Shown one piece after another: positions 35,925 through 47,760 of a DNA stretch of 64,000 nt. The position numbers and the translations under genes are program-made. Position 1 is the stretch's first letter, and every line of letters starts with the position of its first letter. Under the pieces are notes generated by a model. That model was given only the letters and a program-made list of their open reading frames with translations. It searched no databases and was not told the DNA's origin. The DNA comes from Medicago truncatula (taxonomy: Eukaryota; Streptophyta; Magnoliopsida; Fabales; Fabaceae): the NCBI RefSeq assembly GCF_003473485.1, contig NC_053042.1:2678501-2742500 (forward strand). Reading direction: 5' to 3'.

Positions 35925-38152
35925 TTAAAATTGTTCCAGGATGTAATGGAGTCTTGGAACACGCCGACGAAACAATGGTTCGAGTCGGAAAGTTGGAACA
36001 TCAAACTGCCATCCATCATACATCTCATTCCATGCTTGCACTATGTCATCAATTTTGAACCCTGTAATGATGAAAATTGGTTGGTTAGTTCCCTAAAATA
36101 TTTGAAACTTAAAAGGTATCTGATAAATACACAACAGTTGATAATGTTTACGCAACCCGTACCTTCCATTGCTGTTTCATTAGAACAATGGTTCTTTATC
36201 ATGACACCAATGTCAGTTGTAGAAGCTCCAGCTAGTTCAAACTTTTCAACAGCAACCTCCAAACACTCCTCCCATGTTGGTAGTCCTAGCTTAAATTCCA
36301 CAACAGAACGCTCGTACAATAAGGTGCCCCATAAAAGGTATATCTGTATCCTCATATTTGAAGCCTGCTCTTCAGCTTCTTCAGAAGAAATGTCCCTGAA
36401 AAGACCGTGCAAACCCATTTTCTCTAACTCTGCATTATATTTATCTAACTTAGAGAGCCCATTCAAACGTTGTTCCTCAATCTCCTCCCACATCAACATC
36501 CCTTTTTCCATGCTGTCCTCTGCCTTGTTATAGAGCTGCAGAACCTCCTCAAAAGGACCAACTTCGATATTCTTATTGTTTGCAATTAAATAACACCAGC
36601 ATAGCTTTGCTTGCTCAAACTGCTGATACCCAAGAGCAAGGAGTCCCTCGTAGAAGTCTGGTTTGATTTTCACAGATTCTTCGTATCTCATTTCTGCTTC
36701 CTTGTACTCCTTCGTAGCCCATTCATATCCAGCTTTAAGATGCTCGAGAGACGCTTCTCTCGTCCCGTCTTCCTGAAAAGGCACTCGCCTCCTCGCCTTA
36801 GACAAGTGAACATTCCCCCAATTAAACAAAGCCAAAGCAGCCATCTCTTGAAACTTATCCGCAGCAATATCAAACAGCTCTTGAGCACCATCATTTGTCA
36901 CCGAATCCTCCATCGCCTCCGAATATATCTTCATCCCAACCTCATGAATATCCAGATACGAATCAGAATCAAACCCAACATGGTTCTTAAACAGCCTCGC
37001 AAACTGAACAAGCCATTCCTCCACAGTAATCATCCTATTACCCCCAACACCCTTATCTCCTTCTCCAACCCCATTCTCCTCTCTCACCTCACCACTACTC
37101 GTCTTTTCATCATAGCACGGCTCCATATCCAAATCCACCTGCGTAATATACAACCGAATCGAACCAAGCACATGACAACCCTCAGCTAACCTCAACTCAG
37201 CAGTAGTAGTAATAGTAACCAAATCACCTTCCCTATCCTTATACTTCACAAGAACACCCTTTAACCCCGGAAACCTATCCCTTATCACATCTCTCACCAA
37301 CTTCATACTACAATTCACCGGCAACTGCGCCCACCTAATATCCTCTCCATATATCAACTTCACAGTCCTAGTAACCCCTTTATCTTCCTTAACAACTTCT
37401 TTACTATCCTTATCCTTATCCATAACCTTATCCTTCGAATCTTGACCCTTCACCTTAACATTAACGTTAACATTTCCAACATTGGCAGCTTTCTTCTCAA
37501 CGACACTCTTACTTTTCCTCTCTTCCTCGCCTTCCCCTTTATGCCCTTTCTTCTTCTTATTAATCTTCTCCCTAACAACTTTCCTAAACCGTGCAGCAGG
37601 CGGCTCTATTTGCTGAATAGCAGCCAGAGCAATCTCAGTCTCATCAATAGCGATCCCTTTCTCCTCCATAGTAATCCTCAAACTATCAAGAATCTCCAAC
37701 GCGGTTGAATTATTCGGCTCAGCATTCAAAACAACTCTAACATCTCTCATAGCCAAATCCAATCGATTCAACGCCTCGTAACACTTAGCTCTTCTAAGAA
37801 GAGCTTTACTATACCTCGGCGAAACTTGCAGAGCAAGATTGCACTCGTTAATAGCTCGAGGATATTCGCCGAGACCCAATTGCATATAACACATGGCCAT
37901 GTTGGTGTGAAGATGTGCAACATCTATGTGGTTTTTGGGTAAGAGTTTGAGAGCTTTTTCGTACTTTAACATAGCTCCTTCGTTGTCTTTTTTTTGGAAG
38001 AAAAGTTTGTTACCTTCTTCTCTTAATTCTTGTGACATGTTGATGAACATGGCTGTGTCATCGTCGAATGATGTTGAACGTTCGTAACCTTTGTTCTTGT
38101 TGTTTGATTTTGGTGATTCATGTTCCTTCTTTTTTCCAGCTGGTTTCCCCAT
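35925..38152 (-). CDS. TPR and PB1 domain co-chaperone (Phox family), complete
   Basis: Two coding exons on the minus strand, 36163-38152 and 35925-36061, giving 708 aa. The start at MGKPAGKKK matches the family N-terminus; the five in-frame codons before it begin at a non-conserved ATG. Residues 41-160 form three tetratricopeptide repeats ([45 protein letters not shown]), with the basic carboxylate-clamp residues expected for Hsp70/Hsp90 binding. Residues 190-255 are a lysine-rich charged linker. Residues 262-338 are a PB1 domain with the acidic motif [12 protein letters not shown]. The C-terminal half has the family-specific [32 protein letters not shown] and [16 protein letters not shown], ending [19 protein letters not shown]. 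This is the plant Phox1-4 family, thought to act as Hsp90/Hsp70 co-chaperones. The exact orthologue (Phox1 or Phox4) is not resolved. Confidence 0.92.
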
Positions 38153-39768
38153 CGATCTATGAATCAATAATCAATTTTTCAGCTGAATCAAATAATTTCA
38201 ATAATAGTAATAATCAGAGAGATTTGCTTGAAATTGAAGATTTTTTTTTATCAAATGAAAAAAAAAAAAACAATCTTTAGGACCAAATTGAATGAAGTTG
38301 TAATGATTCGTTGTGTGGCTGTTGTGTGTAGGTTAGGGTTTGTTTGTGTTCTTTTCTTTTATGTGAAGTCAACGTAGATGGATTGGAGGGTGTAAAAGGA
38401 AGAATGGAGTGGCCTAAAATAAAAGGGTGGGTGCTTTTGTTCTTTAGGAAAATTGGGGGGAAAGGACTAAACGACACACAAAAATGGGAAAACGCTGTGA
38501 TTGTGTCCCACTTTGGCTTTTGGAGGGTATATATATTCCTTCATTGCTGAATGTTATTGTTGTAAAAAATAAAAAAATATATCCAATTCAAGGGTTGATT
38601 AATATGAAAATTTATCTCACTGTTGAATAGCACGGCTTCAATTAAAGTCAACTTAAACTTCTATATAAACTAACACACATAAATTGATATTAAGAGAATT
38701 TGAATTTGTTATTTTGGTTTGTTCAAAAAAGAAAAAATTGAATATGAGATTTAAGATGAGCATAATCTAAGATTTCAAACCTTGATGATCTGGTGAATGT
38801 TAATTGTGTATCATGCTTTGATTGATGTTTGAACACGTGGACTTTTTCCTCTTTGATTGTTTTTTTTTTTTTACATTTAACATTTTCATATTCACATTCA
38901 TAGCGAGACAAATAAGAATTGGTCTTGTCTTTTACGCGGCGGCTGTACTGTTGGGTCTGGGAATATTCCTTTATTTCAGTTATTACAAAAATTTGGCATG
39001 ATTGGTTACTGTAATACTTTTTCATTTTTTATGCTACGTAGCATATAATTATTCCTTTGTTTTACTATATGTATGTATGCCCTCTACCCCTACAAGATGG
39101 AATTCCTTTTCCGTTAAGGATTATACAGTTTTTTTTTTTTTTTTGTTTCAGATAAATTCTAGCCATGGGAGATAATCTAATTTGAGGTGTCAAACATTAA
39201 ATGAGTGTAGTTATCCTTCAAACATTAGTTCGCCCACGTAGTGTAGCCATACCCATAGGTAATGAGTAAAACCATACATTGCAAATACAAAACAAACGTG
39301 GGAATTGATGGATACAAAAATACTACAGATAAAATATTTTGAAGAAAATAAATACTACTATTGGTTATAAAGCTGGAAAGTGTCACTATTTACATGGCAA
39401 AGTAGTTACAACTGTCAGACATGTCAACCCTCAAAGCCGACCACCTCAGTGGCAGAATTATTTTACAAGTTAGAACAACACATGTTTGCTATTTATAAGC
39501 TGTCAACAATGATTATTTTTGTGCCCACCTTTTCTTTTTCAACAGTAAAGTAGGTAAAAACTAAGGTGTATTCCTCAAAAAACAGAAAACTCAGGTGATA
39601 TTAAGAAGTGATGTGTTGGCTTCATAGAAATAAGTTTTACTGAAACCTTCAGACAATTATCACCAGCCTCCTTCTTCCTTTATCTTGTTCTTTTCTCCCT
39701 TCCAAACAAAAGCTCATATTAACTGTATCATTTCTGGTATATAATGGATGTGAAAGTAATTTTAATTG
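38153..39768. other. Phox promoter and 5' UTR side, and MICU 3' flank
   Basis: The Phox 5' leader (CT- and AT-rich) lies at about 38153-38340. The rest is AT-rich with poly(T) runs (38868-38880, 39130-39144). About 39580-39768 is probable MICU 3' UTR. No additional gene is supported; the small ORFs here lack family features. Confidence 0.4.
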
Positions 39769-42700
39769 TCAGGAAAAGAAGCGTGAAGATGAGATGTTTT
39801 CTCTACAGTTCCAGCAGCAAGACAGCAAACCAAGCATTCCTGTCTCCACAGGATGTCCAATGTCCCTTTCTCGCTTGTGTAGCACTCTGACAAACTCATC
39901 TGTACTTAGGTTTCCGTCTCGATTTGTATCAAACAAATGAAAAACAATCTCAACCACGTTGTCCGAGAGAGATATGCCGCAAACCTGAAATTGAAACGAA
40001 TAAAATATGAACTTACTATCTCGGCCATATAATCTAAATCAAATTTTTTTTTAAAAAAAATGAAGGATATATAATTGGGGGATAAAACAGTTAACCCCTA
40101 AACATCACTATTAAGTTAAGCATAAAAACAATGGTAAACTCCTGACCAAAAACAAAAAAAAACAATGGTAAACTTCATACATGTGACGCTGCTCGCTGAA
40201 AATCATCTCTCGTCAACAGGCCATTTACTTTTCCAAAACTGAAAAGGGCTAATGATAATGGAAGTAACTTTTTCCGTAGCTCTGCGAAGTTTTTGAAATC
40301 CTCAAATCTGATGCGGACATCCTTAAAGCATGGCTCATTATTCAGTTCATCAACCCGTTCAAGCAACTTGCCTAGATGACTCATGTCGGCGGAAGCAACC
40401 ATGGAGAGTGCAAAGTCCTTGGCTGAAATTGCTTTTCGAGATTTGTAGTCATAATGATCAAACTCCAGTCTGAGAATCTACATAAATATCGTACATTGTC
40501 ATGGAAAATCACTTCTGTGACCATTGTAAAAATTAATATTTATAGCAAATCAAAAGGAATCTTATATCCATATGAAGTTTATAGTATGAATATTCACACA
40601 AGAGAAATACTAGCAGAATACTCTTCGTCACACATTCTTTAAAAAATTATTCATTTTCTAAAAATACAATTTAATTTCCTCGTTAATAGATCAACTTCTA
40701 ATTAGTATGGCGACTTTTTTAAATCTTAAAGAATGTACCATATTAAAATATATTTGGGAGTCTTGCTACACTAGTTTATGTAGAAGCATATGCTTCAAGT
40801 ATCTTGTTAAATTGAAACCATGTGTAATGGCATCATGCAGACTTCTAAGCATTTTCACTTCCCTTTTCCTTGTCTTTCCTTTTCTACAAGATCAATGTAA
40901 ATATAAAAGATATCATGTCAAGCCTACACATGCAACTACCATAACTGACAAGCGTGGTTCCAGATAATTGCAAACAATAAGAGTTCTTATAACAATCACT
41001 GATTATATACAGAAGCACATACGAGTTTTCTCAGTTTTAATGCTACTATCACAGGTAACAACTGCCACAATGTTGATAATAATATTATAAAACATAAAAG
41101 AATTCAAGGATTTTCAATGAACAATTATTAAAATTGCTGTCCCCTGCAGCGTGTGAAGCCCAATTTTTACAGAATTAAACCTTAACATAGATATACATAG
41201 TAAAACTTCATTGCTTGATTTAAGTTTGGTACAGAAAAAATACTTAGATATGACTTCATCATTTTTTTAGCCCATAACACCAGAATAATTTGATTTTATC
41301 ATACCCCATATCTCTTTTTTATTCCTTCTTTGGATAAAAGAAAGAGAAGAGCTTACAGTGCATTTGGAAGATAAAGAATCCTCCCTAACATAAGAGCAAA
41401 ACACCAGAGGGTAGAAGCTTGTGTAGAGCCAAAGCCTAGTCCCTCAACATATCCATTATCCATAAAATAAAATCAATCAAAACCATAATGACATGTGGTG
41501 AGAATGAAATAGCGAAAACTTACTTCATCATGCAAGTCTTGCAAAAAAATTACAAATTTATCAAGTTGGAGGCAACCCTTTCCGTCTTTACCAAAAAAGT
41601 ATTCCAACAGCCCTCCATTTTCCACGGAATCATTCACCTTTAGGCCAGTTCGCAGTCCATCCCTGTGTTGAACACCTTGTCGATGATGAGATCGCATCAA
41701 TGCCATCACTTTCTGGAATTCCTCCTTAGTTATCTCCCTGTAAATGTAAACTGGGAAAATTAATTAATGTTATCAGATGAGGTGGAAAATAGGGCATGAT
41801 CAAGCTCCCACTGGACTAAAAACTCAATTCTTTATATACCTAGAGACTAGAACTACAAGGCAATAATTTATGCAGTCTCTAAGTCGATGCCATTGACAAC
41901 AAACAAATAGAAAGGGCCTTGTTCATTAAACATTATGAATTAATACTCTTAAAGGTCCTACATTGACTACTGATATGACCGAGATAGTGGTCATAAGTGG
42001 GGGGACAACCCTCACCCCATGAGATGGCTTTTGGGATTGAGCTGGATCCAAACTAAAGTTCGGAGAAATACCACGGTTAAAATAAAGTAAATAGCAAATG
42101 ATTTATATCATAATGAGGGTTAAAGGTCAGGAGCCTGGAAGCAAGGTGATACGAAGCAACAACCATAAGGATAATTGACACGGCAGCTTTACCCAAAACC
42201 TCAATGATTAGGCATGTGCTGTGGGTCTATTTTCATAACATTTTCATTTAGCTCTTTTAAGTAAAGTTAGACTTCATTGCTTAAACTTGAATTTCTAACA
42301 GAAGTAAAGTGAGACTTCATTGCTTAAACTTGAATTTCTGACCGAGAGTGGTACCAAAATTTCAAAGAAGTACCATGAGCACTCACCCATTATTGTCCAC
42401 GTCAAACATTTTAAATGCCACAGAAAAGCTTGATTCTGGGATGCTGAGAAGTGTTACAAAAAAGATATACCTGCTCCATAGAAAAATACGGTTATTATGG
42501 ACACATACAAAAATCATAAAGAAAAAAGGTGGAATGGAGAACAAAATTAGCCTAAGAGCCTTGGATAAAGTGCACCAGGTTCATTTGTAGACTGCTTGGT
42601 CCTAGAACCAGATCCTACTTAGGTTGCCTTGCCTCAACTCTATCCTAGTTCATTTCCCACAGCAGGACTAAGAAGTCCTTTGTAAACGGGAAAAAAAATA

Positions 42701-45171
42701 TAAACAGAGAACACGATAATTAGAGAGAATATAGAATACTCACTCTTTAAAAGATATAAGCCCGTCATTGTTTACATCAAAGAGCATAAAGAATTCTGAA
42801 GGAGAACAGCGTAAATGGCCAGGGCTTCTTTCTCCTCTCAAGTATCCGTCTCTAACAAGGTGAGATTCAGATGGAGGGAAAACAGGAACTACAGCTCTCA
42901 TTAGGTCTGCTGGTATCATGAGTACTTCTCCTTCTGGTGATCGATGAGATGCGAAGTATTCAAAAACCTTAATGAAAAAGAGTAAAGATTGTCAATGTGC
43001 AATTCAAACTTCAAAAAGGAACTAAGAGAAACTATTAGTTTCATTCAATGTAGTGCGAAGTTTAAGTTTGGTTTTTCTTGCTTCCGAACAAGCCCGTGAA
43101 GTCATCAGATATCTTTTGGTATCGAAAATGGTGAAGAATGACATAGTTCCCTACTAGGCCACAACTTTACCTTTCAGCTTTAAACATACATAAAAAAGGG
43201 AGAATTGTTTTAGCTTTGGGGAAAATTAGTTACATCTTATGTCCCAGGCCTAACTAATCAACTATGGCAATAACTAGCTATTATTCCAAGAGTGTGGTTT
43301 GGAAATACATATTCGTATATTACGGATGCATATACATATTTGTTTATTTTCCATGTTTTAACTTGCCTTTCAGTAAAATGAAACACAACTTGTGATGAGA
43401 ACATACCTAACTATAAATCATTAGATATGATGAAACTAATAACTTAAATTGGAGGATATGTCAAAAGATGACAAAAGATATTTATTGAACACTATTGAGG
43501 ATAGGTTACAGATGATTGATTACACCAATTCAACTTTGAGTTAGTTTGTCAGTACTTCAGGATAAAGTGATTTAAAAGTTAAATAGAAAAGTAAATTTTA
43601 TGATTATTTGGTCGACAACTTTTAATTGCAAAAGGACATACTGTATTTCACAACTACGGTATTTTTGGAATTAATGGTATACAGTGTCATGTAATGAAAA
43701 CACCCTATTTTTCATGTCTTACCCTTCATTTTAAAAAACGGTTATAAAAGATGAATGGTGTGCCAAAATAATGACTTTTTATCGGAAATCTGGTTTACAA
43801 ATAGATACATAATGACTTTTTATCGGAAATCTGGTTTACAAATAGATGCACTTCATAAGATTTAATCCATTTTCCATGTGCAATCAATTACAAAATGCAC
43901 TTGCAAAAGTAGGATGATGTGGCAAAATATTAGATTTTATTGAATGTCAAAGTAAAAATAGTTTAGGCAAATAGTGCATGCTCTCATTACATCCATTTTA
44001 TCAATGCCACACTATCAATTTTAAAATACACTTACAAAAGTAGGGTGATGTGGAAAAAAAATCCATTGGATGATGTTGATACACTATTCGTAATAAAAAA
44101 TACTGCACAAACAAATCACAATCAATCATCAATCATATGTGTAACCTTAAAAGAGCACTGTGATTGAAATCAATCAAACGTTTTTAATGATCTGACAATT
44201 ATGAATTCGATTGATAGTGTACTACATTGAGAATCTATACTCCATCCAAACTCAATCATAAGCAAATGTCAATTAAATTAATCCATCCACATTTATGTCA
44301 TTATTCAAAAAATACCCTTAAACAAATTCGTTAAAGTTAAAAGTTGTGTGAAGATAAGTAGATAACTATTATAATTAGGGTAAATTAGTATTTGTATTTA
44401 ATTTTTTAATTTTTATTTTTATCTTCTTCATGAAATCAAGAAAATTAAATGAATCACACCAGTACAATTCTAAATTAAGTAATTTTTGCTCTTTTTTTTT
44501 AGGAAGTAATTACTATAGCTTATAATTGAATTTAGAGCTAGTATGAATAAAATCCAAACTTAATTACAATAGATATCCTTTAAATTCTTACCAAATATTG
44601 AAATTAGACACGCAAAATTTCTAAAATCTAGTCATTATCTTAGAACTAGTTGAAGATGTTGATAATATACCTTTTCGGGAGGACTTCGCAACCGTATACG
44701 CTTCTCATAATTGAAGAAGACCTTTCTCCTATAAGCTTCTGCAATTCATGAACCAAAAAACTAATCGCAATTTAACACTTTCGTATAATCAAAAAAATAT
44801 ATATACTATTATATTACATTTTTCATCGATCGAATTAACATTTTAAAAATTGCGGAGAGAAAAAGAAACTTGCCTCGAAAAAGGAAGGCTCCAGAAGTTT
44901 CAGGAAGGGAGAATTTCGTAAGAAATGAAGGTGAATTCGGTGTTGAACGGTCAACGAAGGAAGAGATTGAAGATTGAAAGTGAGTTGAGTCAAAGTCGGT
45001 GGTGTAGAGAACATACCCTAGACTGGTGCCGGCGATAATGGCGGCGAAAAGACCGTTGCGAGCGTTGAGTAGCGACGGCGAAGAAGAAGTGTGAAGGATT
45101 TGGAGGCGTTGGATTGAGAAATGGTGGAAGAAGTGTGAGGTGGAATTTCTGAGAGTGGAAAGGAATGACAT
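39769..45171 (-). CDS. MICU: Mitochondrial calcium uptake protein MICU, complete
   Basis: Seven exons on the minus strand: 44874-45171, 44671-44738, 42744-42967, 42387-42470, 41524-41737, 40181-40477 and 39769-39984, giving 466 aa. The N-terminus is rich in Ser, Arg and His and acid-poor, fitting a mitochondrial presequence. A hydrophobic segment lies at about 38-56 (NGLFAAIIAGTSLGYVLY). The core has AYRRKVFFNYEKRIRLRSPPEKVFEYF. Three EF-hand loops are visible with normal calcium ligands: 186-197 (DVNNDGLISFKE), 220-231 (DVDNNGEITKEE, split by intron 4) and 414-425 (DTNRDGNLSTDE). Plant MICU (At4g32060) is about 500 aa with three EF-hands and restrains the mitochondrial calcium uniporter from the intermembrane space. 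Intron 1 uses a GC donor (CGAG|GCAAGT). The start is the first in-frame ATG; the codons just upstream are TTG ATC. Confidence 0.92.
41945..42065. mobile_element. TRIM/LTR-like fragment in MICU intron 4
   Basis: CCTACATTGACTACTGATATGACC through GTGGTCATAAGTGG, CCTCACCCCATGAG and GGCTTTTGGGATTGAG is a text I associate with small LTR elements common in dicots. No complete termini or target duplication were seen, so only a fragment is called. Confidence 0.4.
42261..42343. repeat. Two-copy tandem duplication, period 43 bp, in MICU intron 4
   Basis: GTAAAGT(T/G)AGACTTCATTGC followed by TTAAACTTGAATTTCT occurs at 42261 and again at 42304, head to tail, nearly identical. Confidence 0.8.
43770..43851. 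repeat. Two-copy tandem duplication, period 41 bp, in MICU intron 2
   Basis: AATGACTTTTTATCGGAAAT followed by CTGGTTTACAAATAGAT occurs twice in direct succession with essentially no divergence, implying a recent duplication. Confidence 0.85.
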
Positions 45172-45484
45172 GATCAAAGTGGTGCTTGTTGTCCCGGTGG
45201 GCGTAGACTCAAATAGGAAAAAAAAATGTTTGCTGGTCTTATAGGAAATTGATAAACCCCACCAAAAACGTTATACTACTAATAAATTGTTTATTAATTT
45301 CCCTTTCAAAAAATATCGTTATTAATTTCATCTATTGAGATTACTTATTAAAAGTTTGTAAATAGATTAGATAGATGTATGTGAATAAACTCTCAAAAAA
45401 AAAAATGTATGTGAATAAATAATTAACGTAGTTAAAATTTAAAAATTGTCTTATGATACTAACAAAATGTTATAGAATTTCTTA

Positions 45485-45850
45485 TGGCAAATTCTATGGT
45501 ACACCTAATAAATTTGGATGTATCGATACATCAAGTCGTAAAATTAATAATAAATGAGTTGTTTTTTGAAGAAAAATAATTATTTTCTATCATTGTCAAC
45601 TAAGATAATTAAATTTTATTTACCAAAAGCTTCGACGAAATAAAATTTAATTTTTAAGAATTTTTATTACTCATAACAATGAATATTGATTAAACAATGA
45701 AATGATGATTTTTCTTACGAAATGATGTTTTCTAAAATATAAATATTGACAAATACATTTTTATTTCATTAAAGTGATCTTTAATTTATATATTTTGTGA
45801 AACAAGAGTACCGGTACACTCAAAATTATGAGTGTACCATAGAAGTTCCC
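45485..45850. mobile_element. MITE, family with TCTATGGTACAC-type ends, copy B
   Basis: Left end GGCAAATTCTATGGTACAC. The right end GAGTGTACCATAGAAGTTCC is its approximate inverse. Colinear with 26655-27075 over most of its length. About 366 bp and non-coding. Confidence 0.65.
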
Positions 45851-45894
45851 ATTTCTTAAACTAGTATCTTTCCTTAAAAAAAAACACGTAAACT

Positions 45895-46235
45895 TTTTTT
45901 TGTGGTGGCGGGGTTCGAACCTCCGACCTTGCATATTATTACAACCCCTCCGTCTTTTCCAACAAACATGAGTTGAAAGAATCCCCGGAATTAGACTACA
46001 GAAGTCAAGCCTTCAAAGAAACTAACAAATTTACCCTCAGCTCGACCAGTCACTTGACTGTAAGAACGACTAGAAGGAGAGGACTTTGACAGCTTTATGT
46101 TTCATGAGGTCGAACTTCGAATGAGCTATACACTCTAGGAGAAAGCCACTCTACCGACAGGGTAGTCACCGACGTTTCAAGGCACTCCATACCAACTGAA
46201 CTAAACTCACGAGCACAAAAAAAAAAAAAAAAAAG
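45895..46235 (+). mobile_element. SINE-like element carrying an inner foreign block
   Basis: A T run is followed by GTGGTGGCGGGGTTCGAACC (B-box) and CCGACCTTGCATATTATT, then unrelated sequence at about 45942-46185. The family tail resumes as TCCATACCAACTGAACTAAA, ending CACGAGCAC plus an 18-base A run. A 7-bp direct repeat GTAAACT flanks the unit (45888-45894 and 46236-46242). The inner block is GC-richer than its surroundings and has no ORF of note; its origin is unknown. Confidence 0.5.
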
Positions 46236-47289
46236 GTAAACTAGTAACTCACTTGTATCTATGATTCATTAAAAACAAAAGGCAACTGAAATTAAAATCA
46301 TAGCAACACATTACCATCAACATAAGATGAGGTTTAGCATGGGAAAGGATATTTGTTTTCCATCATGAGAAAGTTGTTTTTGTCCATTAGATTAAGTAAA
46401 GAACATATATTTATCATAGTCTGTCCACACCATATCTTTCTTTTTCAAACATTGTCTTTGTCATACCCCAATTTTTGACCTAAGACAGCACTGACACGTG
46501 TCATTTAGCTCCGACCGGTCTCAGCCTTTCGAGCAAAAAAATTCGGCAGGGAGGTATTTTAAAATACCTCATATTTGATTCCGAGTCGGGCCCTCTTCCC
46601 TCAATTTTCATTTAATTTTAATTTCATTTTTTTTTTAAACCTTTATTTTATCTTATTTTTGTTTTATTTATTCTTAGTCATTTTATTTTATTTTTAGTGT
46701 CCAAAAATAAATCAAAAATTTTGTCCGATAATATCCAAACACACAGCTCATTCACACAGCTCAAAACAGCCTGTAATGTCTCCTCTCCAAGCAACAAAAT
46801 TTTCATTTCAAGCTCTATAAAAACAAACGCGCAAGCAGCCAAAAAGGGAGGGGGGCCCAACAAGAAAAACATTCCACGGCCAAGCACACAGACACAATAA
46901 TTCTCACTCCATTTTCTTACAATCCAAACCTGCAAACACAAATTTCAAACCAGAACATTTCTACATAAGATCAACAACCAAACTCACAGATCCGGTAACC
47001 AAACCGCACAACACACACGTCATAAGAACACAAACTATTCTCACAACAACAACTCAGTAACCATCACAAAACACAACCCAAATCGCAACCAAATCAAATC
47101 ACCGAACCTCATCAACAAACCTACACAGATCCAGATCAAGAAAAAAAAACAATAAAAAAGGTAGTAACCCTTTTTGTAGATCTAGGGTTCGTTAAACCTC
47201 ATTTCAAAAAACCGTTTTCAAAAAAGAGAGGAGAAGGGAAAGGGTAGTCTTTTGGTGAAAAAAAATCAAAAAAAGGAGGAGTTTTTAAC

Positions 47290-47337
47290 TCCGGCGCGGT
47301 GGCGCCGCCGCGAAAACTGGCCGGCCACCGCGCCGGA
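47290..47337. repeat. Perfect GC-rich hairpin within the solo LTR
   Basis: The arms CCGGCGCGGTGG (47291-47302) and CCACCGCGCCGG (47325-47336) are exact inverse copies and gain one more T-A pair outside, with a 22-nt loop. It lies in a local GC island in otherwise AT-rich DNA, within the LTR's probable transcribed leader. Confidence 0.85.
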
Positions 47338-47394
47338 ACCACCTCCGGTGGCCTCTCCTCGTCGGAGAAGATGAAGAAATTCTAGAGAGAAGGC

Positions 47395-47760
47395 AGAACA
47401 ATCTGGTCCTTAATAATTAAATTAATCCAGAGTGCTCTGGTCCAAAATTAACTTAATATTATATTCTTGTCTAATTTAATTATTCTCCAGAACAATCTGA
47501 TCCTTGTTAATTAAATTAATCCAGAGTGCTCTGGTTCTATATTAACTATTAATACTATATTTTTGTTTAATTTAATTACTCTCCGGAACAATCTGGTCCT
47601 TGTCAATTAAATTAATCCAGAGTGCTCTGGTCCTATATTAACTGTTAATATTATATTTTTGTTAATCCAGAGTGCTCTGGTCCAAACTTAACTGTTAATA
47701 TTTATTTATTTTTGTTTAATTTAATTGTTCTCCAGAATATTCTGGTCCATGTTAAAATAA
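47395..47760. repeat. Tandem array within the solo LTR (unit about 115 bp, 3-4 units)
   Basis: Units carry CCAGAACAATCTGGTCCTT, AATTAAATTAATCCAGAGTG and CTCTGG, then an AT-rich spacer ending TTTAATTA. The core CCAGAG-TG-CTCTGG is itself a near-palindrome and occurs four times (near 47430, 47520, 47617, 47666). One unit is shortened. Confidence 0.8.

Larger units (their letters stand above)
45172..46458. other. MICU promoter side and transposon-rich intergenic region
   Basis: The MICU 5' UTR and promoter occupy roughly 45172-45260. They are followed by AT-rich sequence, the MITE copy B (45485-45850), the composite SINE-like element (45895-46235) and an unremarkable stretch up to the solo LTR. 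No gene is supported. Confidence 0.5.

Noticed and set aside
35907..36533. Plus-strand ORF of 208 codons across the Phox exon 1-exon 2 boundary
   Set aside because: Antisense shadow of the Phox C-terminal coding region; composition is that of a reversed coding strand.
36611..37189. Plus-strand ORF of 192 codons
   Set aside because: It lies entirely antisense to the well-supported Phox coding exon, has no family features and starts at a non-ATG codon; it is a shadow of that exon.
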